From Ciona savignyi (lineage: Eukaryota > Chordata > Ascidiacea > Phlebobranchia > Cionidae): DNA of 64,000 bases. The notes beneath the pieces are model-generated. The model searched no databases and was not told where the DNA came from. It saw nothing but the letters and a program-made list of their open reading frames with translations. Position 1 is the stretch's first letter, and every line of letters begins with the position of its first letter. The DNA is taken from NCBI GenBank assembly GCA_000149265.1, contig CH002030.1:59568-123567 (forward strand), written 5' to 3'. The translations under genes and the position numbers were made by a program. Of this stretch, positions 47,362 to 57,853 are shown piece by piece.

Positions 47362-48784
47362 CAGGGATGGGCAACCTTTTTCGGTCTGGGTGCCAAAATC
47401 GGCTAAAATTAATGGCAAAATCCTTCCGCGTGCCAACTAACAATTCGTGAGAACATATTTCTTTTTTATTCTTAAAGGTGCTTGTTTTGAAAAAAATGAT
47501 TTAAATTTACCAAAATAGTGAAAACACAATATAACAAAAACAAAACATTCACAATAAACTTTCTCAAAAGGTTCAAGTTTTATTTCTAAGAAAATATCAG
47601 TTTGAATAGCTTTAAATACATCTCGTACATCAGTTTGAAGTTTCTTAGCTGATGGTCCTAACATTCGGTAGGGACAAAAAAACGAAATAACTTTTTACAG
47701 CAGCGATTCTCCAACTTTTTTTTTTAAATACGCAACGGTCCCTAGCATTTTTTTAAATGACTCACGGTCCCCTCAAAATAAGGAAGTAAAACGAAAAATA
47801 TAACAACGTAAAAATTCTAAAACAAAACATATTAACCCGGATGCACGGCTTAAGGAAAAACGAGACGCCTCTGACCTTGGCATTATTTAAAATGTTTACT
47901 CCTACTATAATAGGAGTTGTACTATTTCCTACTATAGTAAGAGTTCTGTACTTTTGAATTGCACTAATGTGACATCAAATAGCTTCTTGTGATGTCATAA
48001 ATGCCTATGTAACCTGTAAGCTTTCATGACAAATTATGTTTGTTAAGTTGGTTGGAAGAAAATACTTAATTTTACACAATTTTTTTTTTCAGAAGCGTCG
48101 TTAAAATTTTTTGGAAGGTGTTTCGCGGACCCCAGTTTGAGAACCGCTGTTTTACAGTAATGACTTTTAATTTTTATCTTTACTGCAAAATAAGCAAGCG
48201 CTGTACTATTACTGATAGAGCAAACCTTAGGCAGGTGAAAAAGTGTGTTCAACGATAAATTTTTACTTTCATTAACGCAATTTGATAAACGTAACGATGA
48301 GCTCATGTGAAATAAGTTTACCGGTTTTTTTTTCATTTGCCGAAATATGCATTTATGACCTTTACCGATACCGAATGACCTTACCGGTACATCGTACATC
48401 ATGTTTATCCTTATAACATTTTGTATCTCAAATTGCTAACAAAAGTAAATTAGGATGCCAAGGGTAACTGATATTTACTACATCTGGTTGTCTGCACAAA
48501 CGTACAAAGTTCTCTCACGTTTGTCTGTGGCACAGGTTGCGAAATTTGCAAGCGGATTGTTGTGTTCTTTGGTGTTTGTTGAGTAACAATACAACGGTAA
48601 TAAATAATCAAATGTTTACTTCACAACGGTAATAAACATTTATGCACGTGGCCAAAGCTCAAATAACACAACAACTTTTAAGTTATCATTAAAAGAAAGG
48701 AATCTAATTTCCTTGAACTAGCGTGCCAGAAATACGAGCTCGCGTGCCAAGTTGGGCACGCGTGCCAGGGGTTGCCCATGCCTG
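47362..48784. mobile_element. hAT-like non-autonomous transposon (outer)
   Basis: Starts caggGATGGGCAACCTTTTTC and ends ggggttgcccatgcctg, so the terminal inverted repeat is CAGGNATGGGCAACC on both sides. This is hAT-type end sequence. Both ends also carry gtgcca/tggcac text. No transposase frame is evident. Flanks gtctagcg and ggctacaa do not form a convincing 8-bp target duplication; the right flank runs straight into a minisatellite, which may have replaced it. It contains a second hAT-like element. Confidence 0.72.
47701..48149. mobile_element. hAT-like MITE nested in the outer element
   Basis: 449 bases with ends cagcgattctccaac and gtttgagaaccgctg (inverted repeat CAGCGNTTCTCNAAC), flanked by a perfect 8-bp target duplication ttttacag at 47693-47700 and 48150-48157. 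Terminal sequence and duplication length are diagnostic of the hAT superfamily. It includes a small hairpin around actcctactataataggagt (about 47900). No coding capacity. Confidence 0.9.
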
Positions 48785-49300
48785 GGCTACAAAAAAGATT
48801 TGCGGGTCGGCGAAATAGTTTTCCCGATTTAAAAATATTTTTGTCGATTTGCAAAAGAGTTTTGTCGATTTGCTGCAAAAAAAGATTTCCCGATCGGCAA
48901 AATAGTTTTGCCGATTGGCTACAAAAAAGATTTGCGGATCGGTAAAAGAGTTTTGCCGATTTGAAAACATTTTTGTCGATTTGCAAAAGAGTTTCGCCGA
49001 TTGGCTACAAAAAAAGATTTGCCGATCGGCAAAAGAGTTTTGCCGATTGTCAAAATAGTTTTGCCGATTGGCTACAAAAAAAGTTTTGCCGTTCGACAAA
49101 ATACTTTTGCCGATTGTCAAAATAGTTTTGCCGATTGGCTACAAAAAAGTTTTGCCGATTGTCAAAATAGTTTTCCCGATCGGCAAAAGAGTTTTGCCGA
49201 TTTGAAAATATTTTTGCCGATTTAAAAATATTTTTGTCGATTTGAAAATATATTTGTCGATTTGAAAATATTTTTGTCGAATATAAAATAGTTTTGTAGA
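48785..49300. repeat. minisatellite, roughly 21-bp unit
   Basis: About 24 diverged units of the form ttttgccgattgNcaaaatag (20-23 bases) run directly from the hAT-like terminus. A variant unit with ggctacaaaaaa recurs every two to four units, hinting at a higher-order repeat. Unit length near 21 keeps long frames open on both strands by arithmetic; these frames are not genes. Confidence 0.9.
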
Positions 49301-51035
49301 CTGAAATAAAATTTCAGGATTGCTCTTATGGGCCACCGTAGGAATGAGACAGTTGATATTAATTATTTCTATATACTGTCTCTCTTTTTTCCTTTATTTC
49401 TACTGTAGCGTAAAAATAATATGACGCTTCGGCCAAAAACTTGACAATATGCTTAAACGGCCAAATTCGGCCAGATTTTTCCGCACGGCCAAACTATTAT
49501 TTTTGCGTCCGGGACGATTTTGGTAAGGCCAAATTTCTGAAATGTGGCTGTGAAAAGGCCAAATGGCAACCCTGCTACGTACAAATTGAATGTTAACGTT
49601 TAATTTTTGTATTATTTAGCAAAACTTTGTAAGGAGCAGTAGGGGTAGCTACAAAACAAAAACCTGTGAATTCTGTAAACAGGTGTTTACTGGCGGGACT
49701 AATATAATCATATATTCTAATACGCTTATTATGTGTCCAGTATAGTTAGAGTTTTTTACCCAGTCCCAGTAATTCAAGTTCATCTTCTGATGGCAGTGAT
49801 ACAGGTACGAAAATCTTTTGCAAACAAACAAAGGAAAGTCAATTTTACTACGAATTTTACGAACTTGTGCTGGCAACCGAAACAACATACTAGCAGAACA
49901 AAGAACTAAACAAAAGGAACCAACAATCTTCGTACACAGAACACCAAGGCGGTGTTTTACTATTTATTAAGTGGGAGTAACTCTCAAAATAATTGTAAGG
50001 ACCCTGATAAATTATGAATTCATTTTGTGTTAAAACTAAAAATTTATATTATTAGTTTTACTGATTCCTGTATCCTATGATGGATATTATGTTTAGTCCT
50101 ATATATTTGCCATTCCCTGAAATTGCATCAATTTGCAACTACAGTATTAGTTTTATGCAAACTGTAAACAGAAACAAATGCAATTGTTCGATTTCAAATT
50201 TAGAAATACATTTATCTTACAATACATAACTGAGTTTAATTTTGGTTATCCAATTGCAAAATATTAGTATTGTTTTATATTACTACGCCACAGTAGTTCT
50301 GGCACAAACTTGGCTTTAAAAATGCAAAATAATCTATAGTACAATTGTGGCAACCGTAAAGCGTATCGTGTTAAACTGGCAATATAAGCTGTTACGTCTT
50401 TCGCCTGTACACGAGAGCTGCACACAATTAGTGTCATTTAGCCTACTGTAAGGATTCTAAACTGGGGCGACCTAGCCTACTACACCGACCCATTAAAACT
50501 GGTGTGTATCATCATAACAGTTGAAATAGAAATTTTGTAAACATTAACCGGAAAAAAGATAGATGTAACATCTGTGGTAGTTAAGGTCACGAAAGATTAT
50601 TCTTCGAGTGACGATGCTAATCTATAGAGTTAGGTTTCTTTTAACTTCCGTCTGCAAACAATTTAGAAATAAGTTAGGTTGTAATTCTTGTAAAATTCTG
50701 AATTTTTCCGGGTGTTCCAGTAGCGTCTTGAGGTGCGTTTTACAACGCACCTAACTATGGTCGACTATCTTACTTGTTTTTTTATGAAGATGGTAGTCGA
50801 CATACCAATAAAAAATTGCTATATCCTCACCTTTATTTTCATCAATAATTTTAAATTTGGGTGTATACTCTCAATAAGTTTAATGTCTTGACTGTACCAT
50901 ATAACAATTCTAAAGGTTTTTAATGCCATGTTTCACCTAATGCACAGTTAAAACGATTTACGCAATAAAATGACATCCCGATTGATCTTATTTAACAGGC
51001 ATTTTTATTTGCATATTAAAAAGGTTTTAAATTTT
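49301..51035. other. intergenic spacer between receptor copies
   Basis: No gene seen. Around 49430-49575 the word ggccaaa recurs at least five times and the stretch ends in ggcaaccctg, which resembles a hAT terminus, but I cannot find its partner. A hairpin with a 9-bp stem (aggtgcgtt/aacgcacct) lies at 50731-50752, followed by imperfect inverted arms around tcgacta at 50756-50804. Confidence 0.6.
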
Positions 51036-51958
51036 GCAGGGTTGTCTATTTAACGAGGAAACAAACAAACTGGAGTGCTTAACGAAGAAACTCCAGCATA
51101 TTATCCGACCAATCCTGGCTTGTAATTGCACTGCCCACAGCAGTTCTTCGAAACTACCAACCGAAGTCAACATCTACTAACGATAAAATATTGGACCGGT
51201 TAAAAAAGTGAGATTTTAAAGATTTAATTTAGAAATTAAATGGATGTGCTCTATTATTTAATATAAAAGTAGCAAACATAGTTTAAGTATTTAGTAAGTA
51301 GCAGCGTGGCTATCGCTCAATAATTGGGAATAAATTTCAGGCGACTGATCAGTGACGGTCTATTTAGTGTAAGAACAGTGGCGAAATTTTTAAAAGGGTG
51401 ACATTTTTGCTTGGGTTTTAATTCCGCATCTGTAAGTTTTCATAAAAAGTTTAAATTTTATTTTTCATAACGTACTGTATAACGACAGCTTTTGTCGTTT
51501 TCCCACCCCTCCCTGTTTGCTAAACTTTAAGTGATTTTTTAATTTAAAAAACTGAAAAAACTGAGAAAACTATCTGATTTGATTGGCTACTGCGAATTTA
51601 CTGTTTTCTATCTTTCATTCAAAACGGCCATTTCCTTTCTCTATTTTATATAGGCTACTCGTTTTTTTATTCTCTTTTAATATTCAACTTAATAGAAATA
51701 TATTTGCCTTATAGTGACAGTGCAATAGTATGATAAAAACTTAAAACAAAAACACGAACATCTCTGGATTGTTTTATGGGCCACTGTGTACTTCAATATA
51801 TTGTTGCACATTTTAGCGTATTGCTAAACTTAAGTAAAAGTACCGATGGACCACTACGCAATGCATCTACCGATAAACCACTTCGAATATAATGCCAGCT
51901 TTAAACGCGCAAGGCCTGTTTCATTTGTTTGCGGTTACACGTTTTTTATTCATTTCAG

Positions 51959-53810
51959 ATGTTTCCAGGAAAATATGGCTTCGGCGTTTTTTTGTGCATC
52001 GTCACTTTAGACTGTGCCTTTGCATGGGTTAATATTTCGTCTGAATCTTTAGATTTAGATGAAGAGCTGGAAGATATAAAATGCGAGTATGCGCCTGGAG
52101 TTAATTTGAGGAGTCGTGAAGAAGAAATAATTTGCTGTGAAGCAGTTGAAGAAGTGTTTTCGGGAAACTGGCACAGTGGAGGTAATTACTTGACCCGCTA
52201 TTTATCAATAATGAGGGATTGGGACTGCCCGCAGTACAAATCGGTATGTCAAGCACGAGTATTCGCGTTCACACGGTTCAGTTCCTTAGTATACGATTAC
52301 TTTTGCAATTATACATCACTGGCGGACAAATGTGCGGAGTATATTGTTCATGTCATAGAAGCCGACAACAACACTGCCATCAGTACTGATTGGATTTCAC
52401 TTGTGAAAAAAATTAATTCATCAACACTTACGATGAACGAGTGAAAACAGCCTTGCGTTGAAATCGCATTATTTGACAAAGAGATTTCCCATCGTGGTAA
52501 TTTCCAAGAGGTTATAGGTATCAACGTCCCTTTTTGTGAATACGTGTGGTGTGGGTTTGATCAAAGCACGCTACAAAAGCATTCTATATCGCCTTGGACT
52601 TGTCTTAGAGACGGGTAAATAGTGGTTTATAATATCAACGCAAATATGATTTATTTATACATTCATTGTCCACAGGTGTAAAGCAACTACGATATCTGTT
52701 ACTGTGGTGATATCTCTAATCTCCTTCGTGATAACGGTAGTTAACGCCGCTGTGATGATTGTGCTGGTTTTTAATCCAAGATTGCTTTCCAGTCAGTCTA
52801 TTTATAAGCTGTCATTGGCGTTGGCTGATTTTTTAGTTGGTGCATTTGTCCTTCCTACTGTGCTAAGCAGTGTCTTGAAACTTGCAACTTACCGGATAAC
52901 TCCTGGACAGCTATACGACGTTTTTAATCCGACCCCAAACAAAACAGTTACCATGCGACAGATGGTTGGTTCAAGAGATGACGCGATTTCAGAGTCATAT
53001 ATAAACTTTGTGGGATATTTTACTACCGTAGCTTTAATAGCGAACGTGTATTCCCTGCTGGGTGCATCCGTCGATAGATTTTTAGCAGTTTATAAGCCGT
53101 TGTGGTACCACAAAATCCGGGCTAAGCTACTCGCAAAATTGTGGACTGGTATTTTATGGTCATTTTGTGTAATTTACGCGATTTTGCCGATGGTACTTCA
53201 AGATATAGGTTACACTTTTGGTATTTCTAGACTTGTAATAGATGGTACCGATATTGCCTATGTACTGTACTTGTTAGTACCTCTTCCCCTTATGTGGACA
53301 ATTAATATCTTGACGTTCTGTTACACAAAAAGGCGCCTCAAGATAATGCAGCGCCGTAACTCGAGTCACAATCGCCAAAGAAACTTATATGTGCAATCAA
53401 GGCTTGCTAAAACAATCACCATCATTTTAGTCGTCTTTTCTTTTAGCTTATTGCCGATTACTGTGGTTGTGATTTTGGGTTTGTTTTTAAAGAACACTTA
53501 TGTTGGCAGGCCCTATGAAATGAATGTAGATGCCGCTGTCGCATTGTTTGCAGTCGAATACGTCACTCTAATTATTTTCTTGACAAGTAGCTTGTGGAAT
53601 TTCTTCATTTATAACAGAAGGGACAAAGAATTTCGACTTGCTACTAAATCGATGGTTAAATCTATCGGTAAAAAGTTAAGATTGATCAAAAGCGATACCG
53701 AGTTGTACACCAGCAATCGTCAGACATTATCACGGACAAATACAACAGTATTGACCGTATCATCTTCAATATATCGAATCAATGATTCCACAAACATTTC
53801 GGAACTTTAA
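51959..53810 (+). pseudogene. orphan class A GPCR, copy 2, one nonsense codon in ectodomain exon
   Basis: Exon 1 51959-52614, exon 2 52676-53810, joined in phase 2. The ATG directly follows catttcag, and the leader FGVFLCIVTLDCAFA is a good signal peptide. The ectodomain has paired cysteines and N-glycosylation sites (NIS, NYT, NSS). TGA at 52442-52444 replaces the TTA (Leu) found in copy 1; the frame then continues intact to the donor. Apart from that one base the gene looks functional, so a sequencing error, a null allele or a young pseudogene are all possible. A receptor with a Cys-rich ectodomain and 7TM is the likely ancestral product; ligand unknown. Confidence 0.6.
52676..53810 (+). 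CDS. 7TM exon of GPCR copy 2 (intact)
   Basis: Same length as the copy 1 exon, with roughly 20 amino-acid differences across 368 aligned residues. About a third of the changes fall in one short patch at the outer end of TM6 and the following loop (VVILGLFLKNTYVGRP versus VVIFCWFSRNTYVSSP). Class A landmarks are as in copy 1: SLALADFLVG, SVDRFLAVY, FSLLP and WNFFIYNRRDKEF. It ends NISEL. Confidence 0.85.
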
Positions 53811-54130
53811 TACTTTCGGAAAAGCTGCTGTCTTACAAAGCCTGTATACATTTTGTATGTTTCGAATTGTGTACCGGTAATTTTCCTTGTCCATATTTTA
53901 ACTCTTAGATTTTTATGATCAAAACCACAGGGATTTTGTTAAATATTGAAGACGAACAATTAGGACCACAAATTAATACAAAACCGCAAAACGTCCCAAT
54001 GAATACAATGTTTTGTTCGAATAAAGCTTATGTCTTTCTGTTTGTTGGTAGAATCGTCTCTTTTCCATTTCTTTGAATATAAATTATTCTGCATTTGTCT
54101 GTCGTTTTTTTACACAATACAAAAATATAC
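53811..54130 (+). other. GPCR copy 2 3' flank
   Basis: Homologous to the copy 1 flank for about 75 bases, then unique. It holds AATAAA at 54020. Confidence 0.6.
54020..54025 (+). terminator. polyadenylation signal after GPCR copy 2
   Basis: AATAAA in gttcgaataaagc, 210 bases after the stop codon. No equivalent hexamer is obvious at the same distance after copy 1. Confidence 0.45.
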
Positions 54131-54297
54131 TGCGTCCGGCCGAATAATTTCGTGGGTTAGAGCTTCGCTGTTCACCGGAAGCCAGTCTGCTTTGTTCCTA
54201 AGCAAAGCAGTCAGCATTTATTGGCCGATTTGCCGGTTTTCCAACTTAGGCTACAGAATAAACATGAATATCCTATTATAATATATATATATGTCAA
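54131..54297 (+). mobile_element. SINE-like element sharing the 3' end of the 54.7-kb SINE
   Basis: Begins gcgtccggccgaata and ends aataaacatgaatatcctatt followed by a TA run. The 3' piece is the same as ggataaacatgaatatcctatcc in the neighbouring SINE, while the middle (gctttgttcctaagcaaagc, itself a hairpin) is different. Probably a related SINE with a different body. Confidence 0.5.
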
Positions 54298-54712
54298 AAA
54301 TCAAACTTTAGTGACAAATAGTATGATTGAAAAATACATTATACATTGTCCCGTCTAAAACTAGAAACATGTGTCCGCTGATTTCTGTAGGGTATTACAA
54401 CACAAGCAATCATTAAACCACAGAGCTAATTATAGACCTCTAGCTGCATAACTATAAAACAACAACCTCGTGCAGTGTATACCATATTAGAGCGAAACAA
54501 TGTAAACGACATTGACATATCCCTGACGCAGTTGGGACATGTCATAATCCTACACACTACTTGTAAAATTGTTTACCATTCGAAATATAGCACGGAATAT
54601 ATACCAGTAAACTAACCAGCCGAAAAAAACGTATTTACTCTCAATGAACCGTACAAACATTGGAGAACAGTCGTTTAAATTGTTCAGGCCGCGCACAGTT
54701 CGATTAATTAGT

Positions 54713-55016
54713 CCGGCCCGGTGGTCTAGCGGTTTAGTGCGTCGCCTTTCAATCGAAAGGTTGCGGGTGCGAAACTGGTCGCTAGCTAGTAGTCGGTTGT
54801 GTCCTTGGGCAAGGCACTTTACGGACATTGCATGAACCCAGCGGATTAATGGGTTCTACCAAATTGAAGGAACGTGTCTATCATACACAACACACTGCAA
54901 TAGCTCCGGTAACCCGACGATGGGCGCGAGGTGATCTGACGATTGCCCGTGTGATAACCCCCTTGGTTTTCCCATTCACGGGGATAAACATGAATATCCT
55001 ATCCTATCCTATCCTA
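54713..55016 (+). mobile_element. tRNA-derived SINE with TATCC tail
   Basis: The head ggcccggtggtctagcgg and the downstream gcgggtgcgaaactgg correspond to the A and B boxes of a tRNA-type RNA polymerase III promoter. A conserved body block follows (tgtccttgggcaaggcac), and the 3' tail is four to five copies of atcct. Target duplication is not clear. It is the best-preserved member of a family with decayed copies at 25050 and 41920. Confidence 0.85.
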
Positions 55017-55552
55017 ATTGGTTATACTCCATCTAGAGGGTGGCGCTCTATTTTTTACCCTGTATTTTTTTATAGTGGCCATCTATTAGGAGGCGCTTAA
55101 ATAGGGGTGGCATTCCAATACAGGTTTAGTAATTTATTCTAAAAAAAGTATTGTCAAAGAAATCATCATGTGTTCGAAACTGAAACCGATAAAAAATTTA
55201 AATTTCTATTTTAAGAGGTTCCTAGGTTTGTAATTGTATTCGGTAGGTTTCCCCCGGTTTCAGGAACTCCAATTTGCATTTAACTCTTACGAGGTACCGG
55301 TGATAAGGGAATATGGCTGCCTCAACATTGATTCAGGAAATACCGGTATGTATTTGTTTTCTATTTTGCGTATTTCGCAACTCACGGGAAAGGGGAAAAT
55401 ATGGAAACTGCTCACTTGAACTATTATAATTTTAACTCTGTCTCTGTCCCAAACAAAATTATCTCAAACACAAAACTAACGCTAACTTCAACCCCAGCCT
55501 TTACAATAACCCTAATGTCACAATCTTTATTATAGTGAGCAGTTTTCATTTA
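55017..55552. other. intergenic
   Basis: No gene or element recognised. Text at 55033-55095 (gggtggcgctctatttttt, then ggaggcgcttaaataggggtgg) has a repeat-like look but no clear ends. Confidence 0.5.
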
Positions 55553-57130
55553 CAGTGGAACCCCGCTTGACGACCACCTCATTATCAGGACCACTTCAGT
55601 GCGGTCCCAAATAATTTACTATGGTAATGCATTGCATACTGTTTCAATAACGTGACCACTCCGGTTTCCAGACCAGGACCGCCATTTTTTGGCCCAAAAC
55701 TTCAAATTTAACTCCGCTAAAGCCACCACATATGCCTAATAATGTGCTTTTGTCACCAAAATTATAAGTTTAAATTTCTTTTGTGATCAAAACAATAAGA
55801 TTACACACACTCAAAAGAAAATTGTAGCAAACAAAACTGAATTTTATAAGATAAATTCAGAACCATAAAGCCCCGTTTACACCAAGTGAAGCTCGGCGTA
55901 CGGCAGCGCAGCGACCATAAAACAAACAAAAAAATATTCGCTCGGCGTATGCCGAGCGCACGCTCGGAAAGTCGAGCTGCGCTACGCCGAGGTTCGCTCA
56001 TGTAGCGAATTTCAAGGGCGTAGCGAGTGTATGTTATAATATATTTCTATGGCAAGAATTGGTTTCCATAGATACGGTAAAGTCGTCTTCAGACGCTTTC
56101 AATGGATGAATACAAACTTTACACTAATTTTTACATATAGATACTTAAACTAGTTTAAGTATCTTTAAACTTATCCACAACAGTCGTACAAAAACAAAAC
56201 TGAATTGCTGCATGCAGTGCAGCAGTGAGTAAACAACTTGTACCGTACATAAATTTAGTAATATTTTACCTTTTTACTTATATGCTTGTAGCCTACAACC
56301 TTTAAACTGTATTGTAAAGACATTTATGTAAACACATCTATTGGTTCTCCCAAATTACATACTATATATTTACTGTAATAATTTGTTCAACATTTGTGAT
56401 GGAAAATATCGAGCTGTCCAAAGTGATTTTCTCGGCGGAAGTACAAAAACACCATTGTTTGTACGATATTTCCCTATTTTCACGAAGAAATAAATTTAAA
56501 TCCAATCTACATTTAGTTTCTAACATAACACATTTTTTATTGTTTATTTAATCATTATCTTGGTGTTGAAATTCCAAAACAAAACTAAACGGCAAGGCTT
56601 TATGAAAGTAAAAGTTTATGCTTAGTGGTGTAATCAGTAGTGAACGCGATTGCCCAAAAGAGCTGTACGCAAACGTGTATATTATTATACGTTTTAATAA
56701 GTCATATATATACATGCGTAATAATTAGGATACCTATGGTGCAAGTAGTTAAAATGTTTTATTGCATTTTGCTGTTGTTAACAGCACATCGGTTGTTAAA
56801 ACTTAATTTGGCTTCTCAATTCACATTATGATCATAACCATCATATACACATCGGTTCACTACAAACGCTGCGCTTGGTGTAAACGGTTGTGCGCCGAGC
56901 CACGCCGAGTACGCTGCGCTCGCAAGTTTGGTGTAAACAGGGCTTAACAGTTGTTTAAAATCATTTTGCAAAAAATAGTGGCGTTTAGTAAAAATTTAGT
57001 AAAAATGCAGACATTTTGGCTGCATATGACGACAACTTACTCCAAAGCAAAATTCGCTAACACGACCACCCCACTAACGCGACCGTTTAATGACGGTCCA
57101 ATAGGTGGTTAGGTAATCGGGGTTCCACTG
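55553..57130. mobile_element. pogo/Tigger-like (Tc1/mariner group) non-autonomous element
   Basis: Ends cagtggaaccccgcttgacga and tcggggttccactg form an inverted repeat, with the TA dinucleotide on both sides (55551-55552 and 57131-57132), as Tc1/mariner elements require. The subterminal text is also inverted (ggaccacttcagtgcggtccc against cgcgaccgtttaatgacggtcc). The CAGTNGAACCCCG terminus is characteristic of the pogo/Tigger branch. No transposase frame. The original element is about 500 bases; the rest is a nested insertion. Confidence 0.85.
55869..56944. mobile_element. PIF/Harbinger-like MITE nested in the Tigger-like element
   Basis: Ends agccccgtttacaccaa and ttggtgtaaacagggct form a 17-bp near-perfect inverted repeat, flanked on both sides by TAA (55866-55868 and 56945-56947), the three-base target of PIF/Harbinger. 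Just inside both ends are GC-rich arms with repeated gctcggcg/cgccgag words. No transposase frame in its 1,076 bases. Confidence 0.82.
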
Positions 57131-57810
57131 TATTTCCTTTCTTTAGTTTCCTCAATGGATAAACACAAGGGTCGAGAATGTGTATATTCTAATTTTAACC
57201 TGACTACTCTTGTCATCATTATTCATTTTTCCCTGGTCAAGTGTGATTTATGTATCACTAAAATGCTAAAATAGCCTATCAATAAAATGTAATACCAAAT
57301 AATCAACACACTGCAACATCTTAAAAAAGAAGTATGCCACATGCGTGCTCTCTGGTGGGGCATATTCCCACTTTTTTAAATTTAGGATGGTTTGCTCACA
57401 AAACAAAGAAGAATTATTTTTTGCTGGTGTATGTTTCATCATAGTGTAACTGTGGCATATTGTTTTACATGCCTTTTTTATATATCTTTCAGTATACGTA
57501 ACTCTTTGCACAACATGTTTGCACAATGCTATTCTTTTTGTTTCTTTTATATATAACTTTACTTTTTATTTTCACATGTTTCGATAAACACATGGATTTT
57601 CGGTGTCTTCTAGTTAATCTTTAATTGTAATTATTTTCTTATTATTTAATGCTTTTTGGGCGTATGATAGATTGATTTTGTGGCTAAACTATCACTTACA
57701 TGTGGTAGCCAAGATTGCATGTCATGCATATTTCTTTTAATTTTCACCACACAAAACTGCCACACTTGCCATATCAGATGCCTAACGTTGGGTGGCTTTT
57801 ATTACTACAG
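57131..57810. other. intergenic or 5' region of the NACHT gene
   Basis: AT-rich and without a clear promoter or exon. The 5' end of the kinase-like gene could lie here; I cannot identify its first exon. Confidence 0.5.
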
Positions 57811-57853
57811 GATCGCTTTAAACACTAATCCTAACCCTCCAAGTAATCTTGTA
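57811..57853 (+). CDS. possible upstream exon of the kinase-like gene
   Basis: Acceptor attactacag and donor GTA|gtaagt enclose 43 bases that read IALNTNPNPPSNLV in the phase (0 at its end) needed to join the next exon. Both splice sites are good, but the exon is too short to show a domain. The frame upstream is not resolved. Confidence 0.35.

Larger units (their letters stand above)
51036..53890 (+). repeat. tandem segmental duplication, unit 2
   Basis: Second copy of the receptor unit (see 44008-46745). The 5' 400 bases align with small indels, the stretch about 51420-51950 does not, and alignment resumes at the receptor ATG. The coding part is the best preserved. Confidence 0.9.

Noticed and set aside
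47354-48792. 8-bp target duplication for the outer hAT-like element (gtctagcg / ggctacaa)
   Set aside because: Only four of eight positions agree, so I do not claim it.
48704-49225. Repetitive open frames on both strands (up to 138 codons)
   Set aside because: They arise from a minisatellite with a unit length near 21, a multiple of three; no start context or gene signal.
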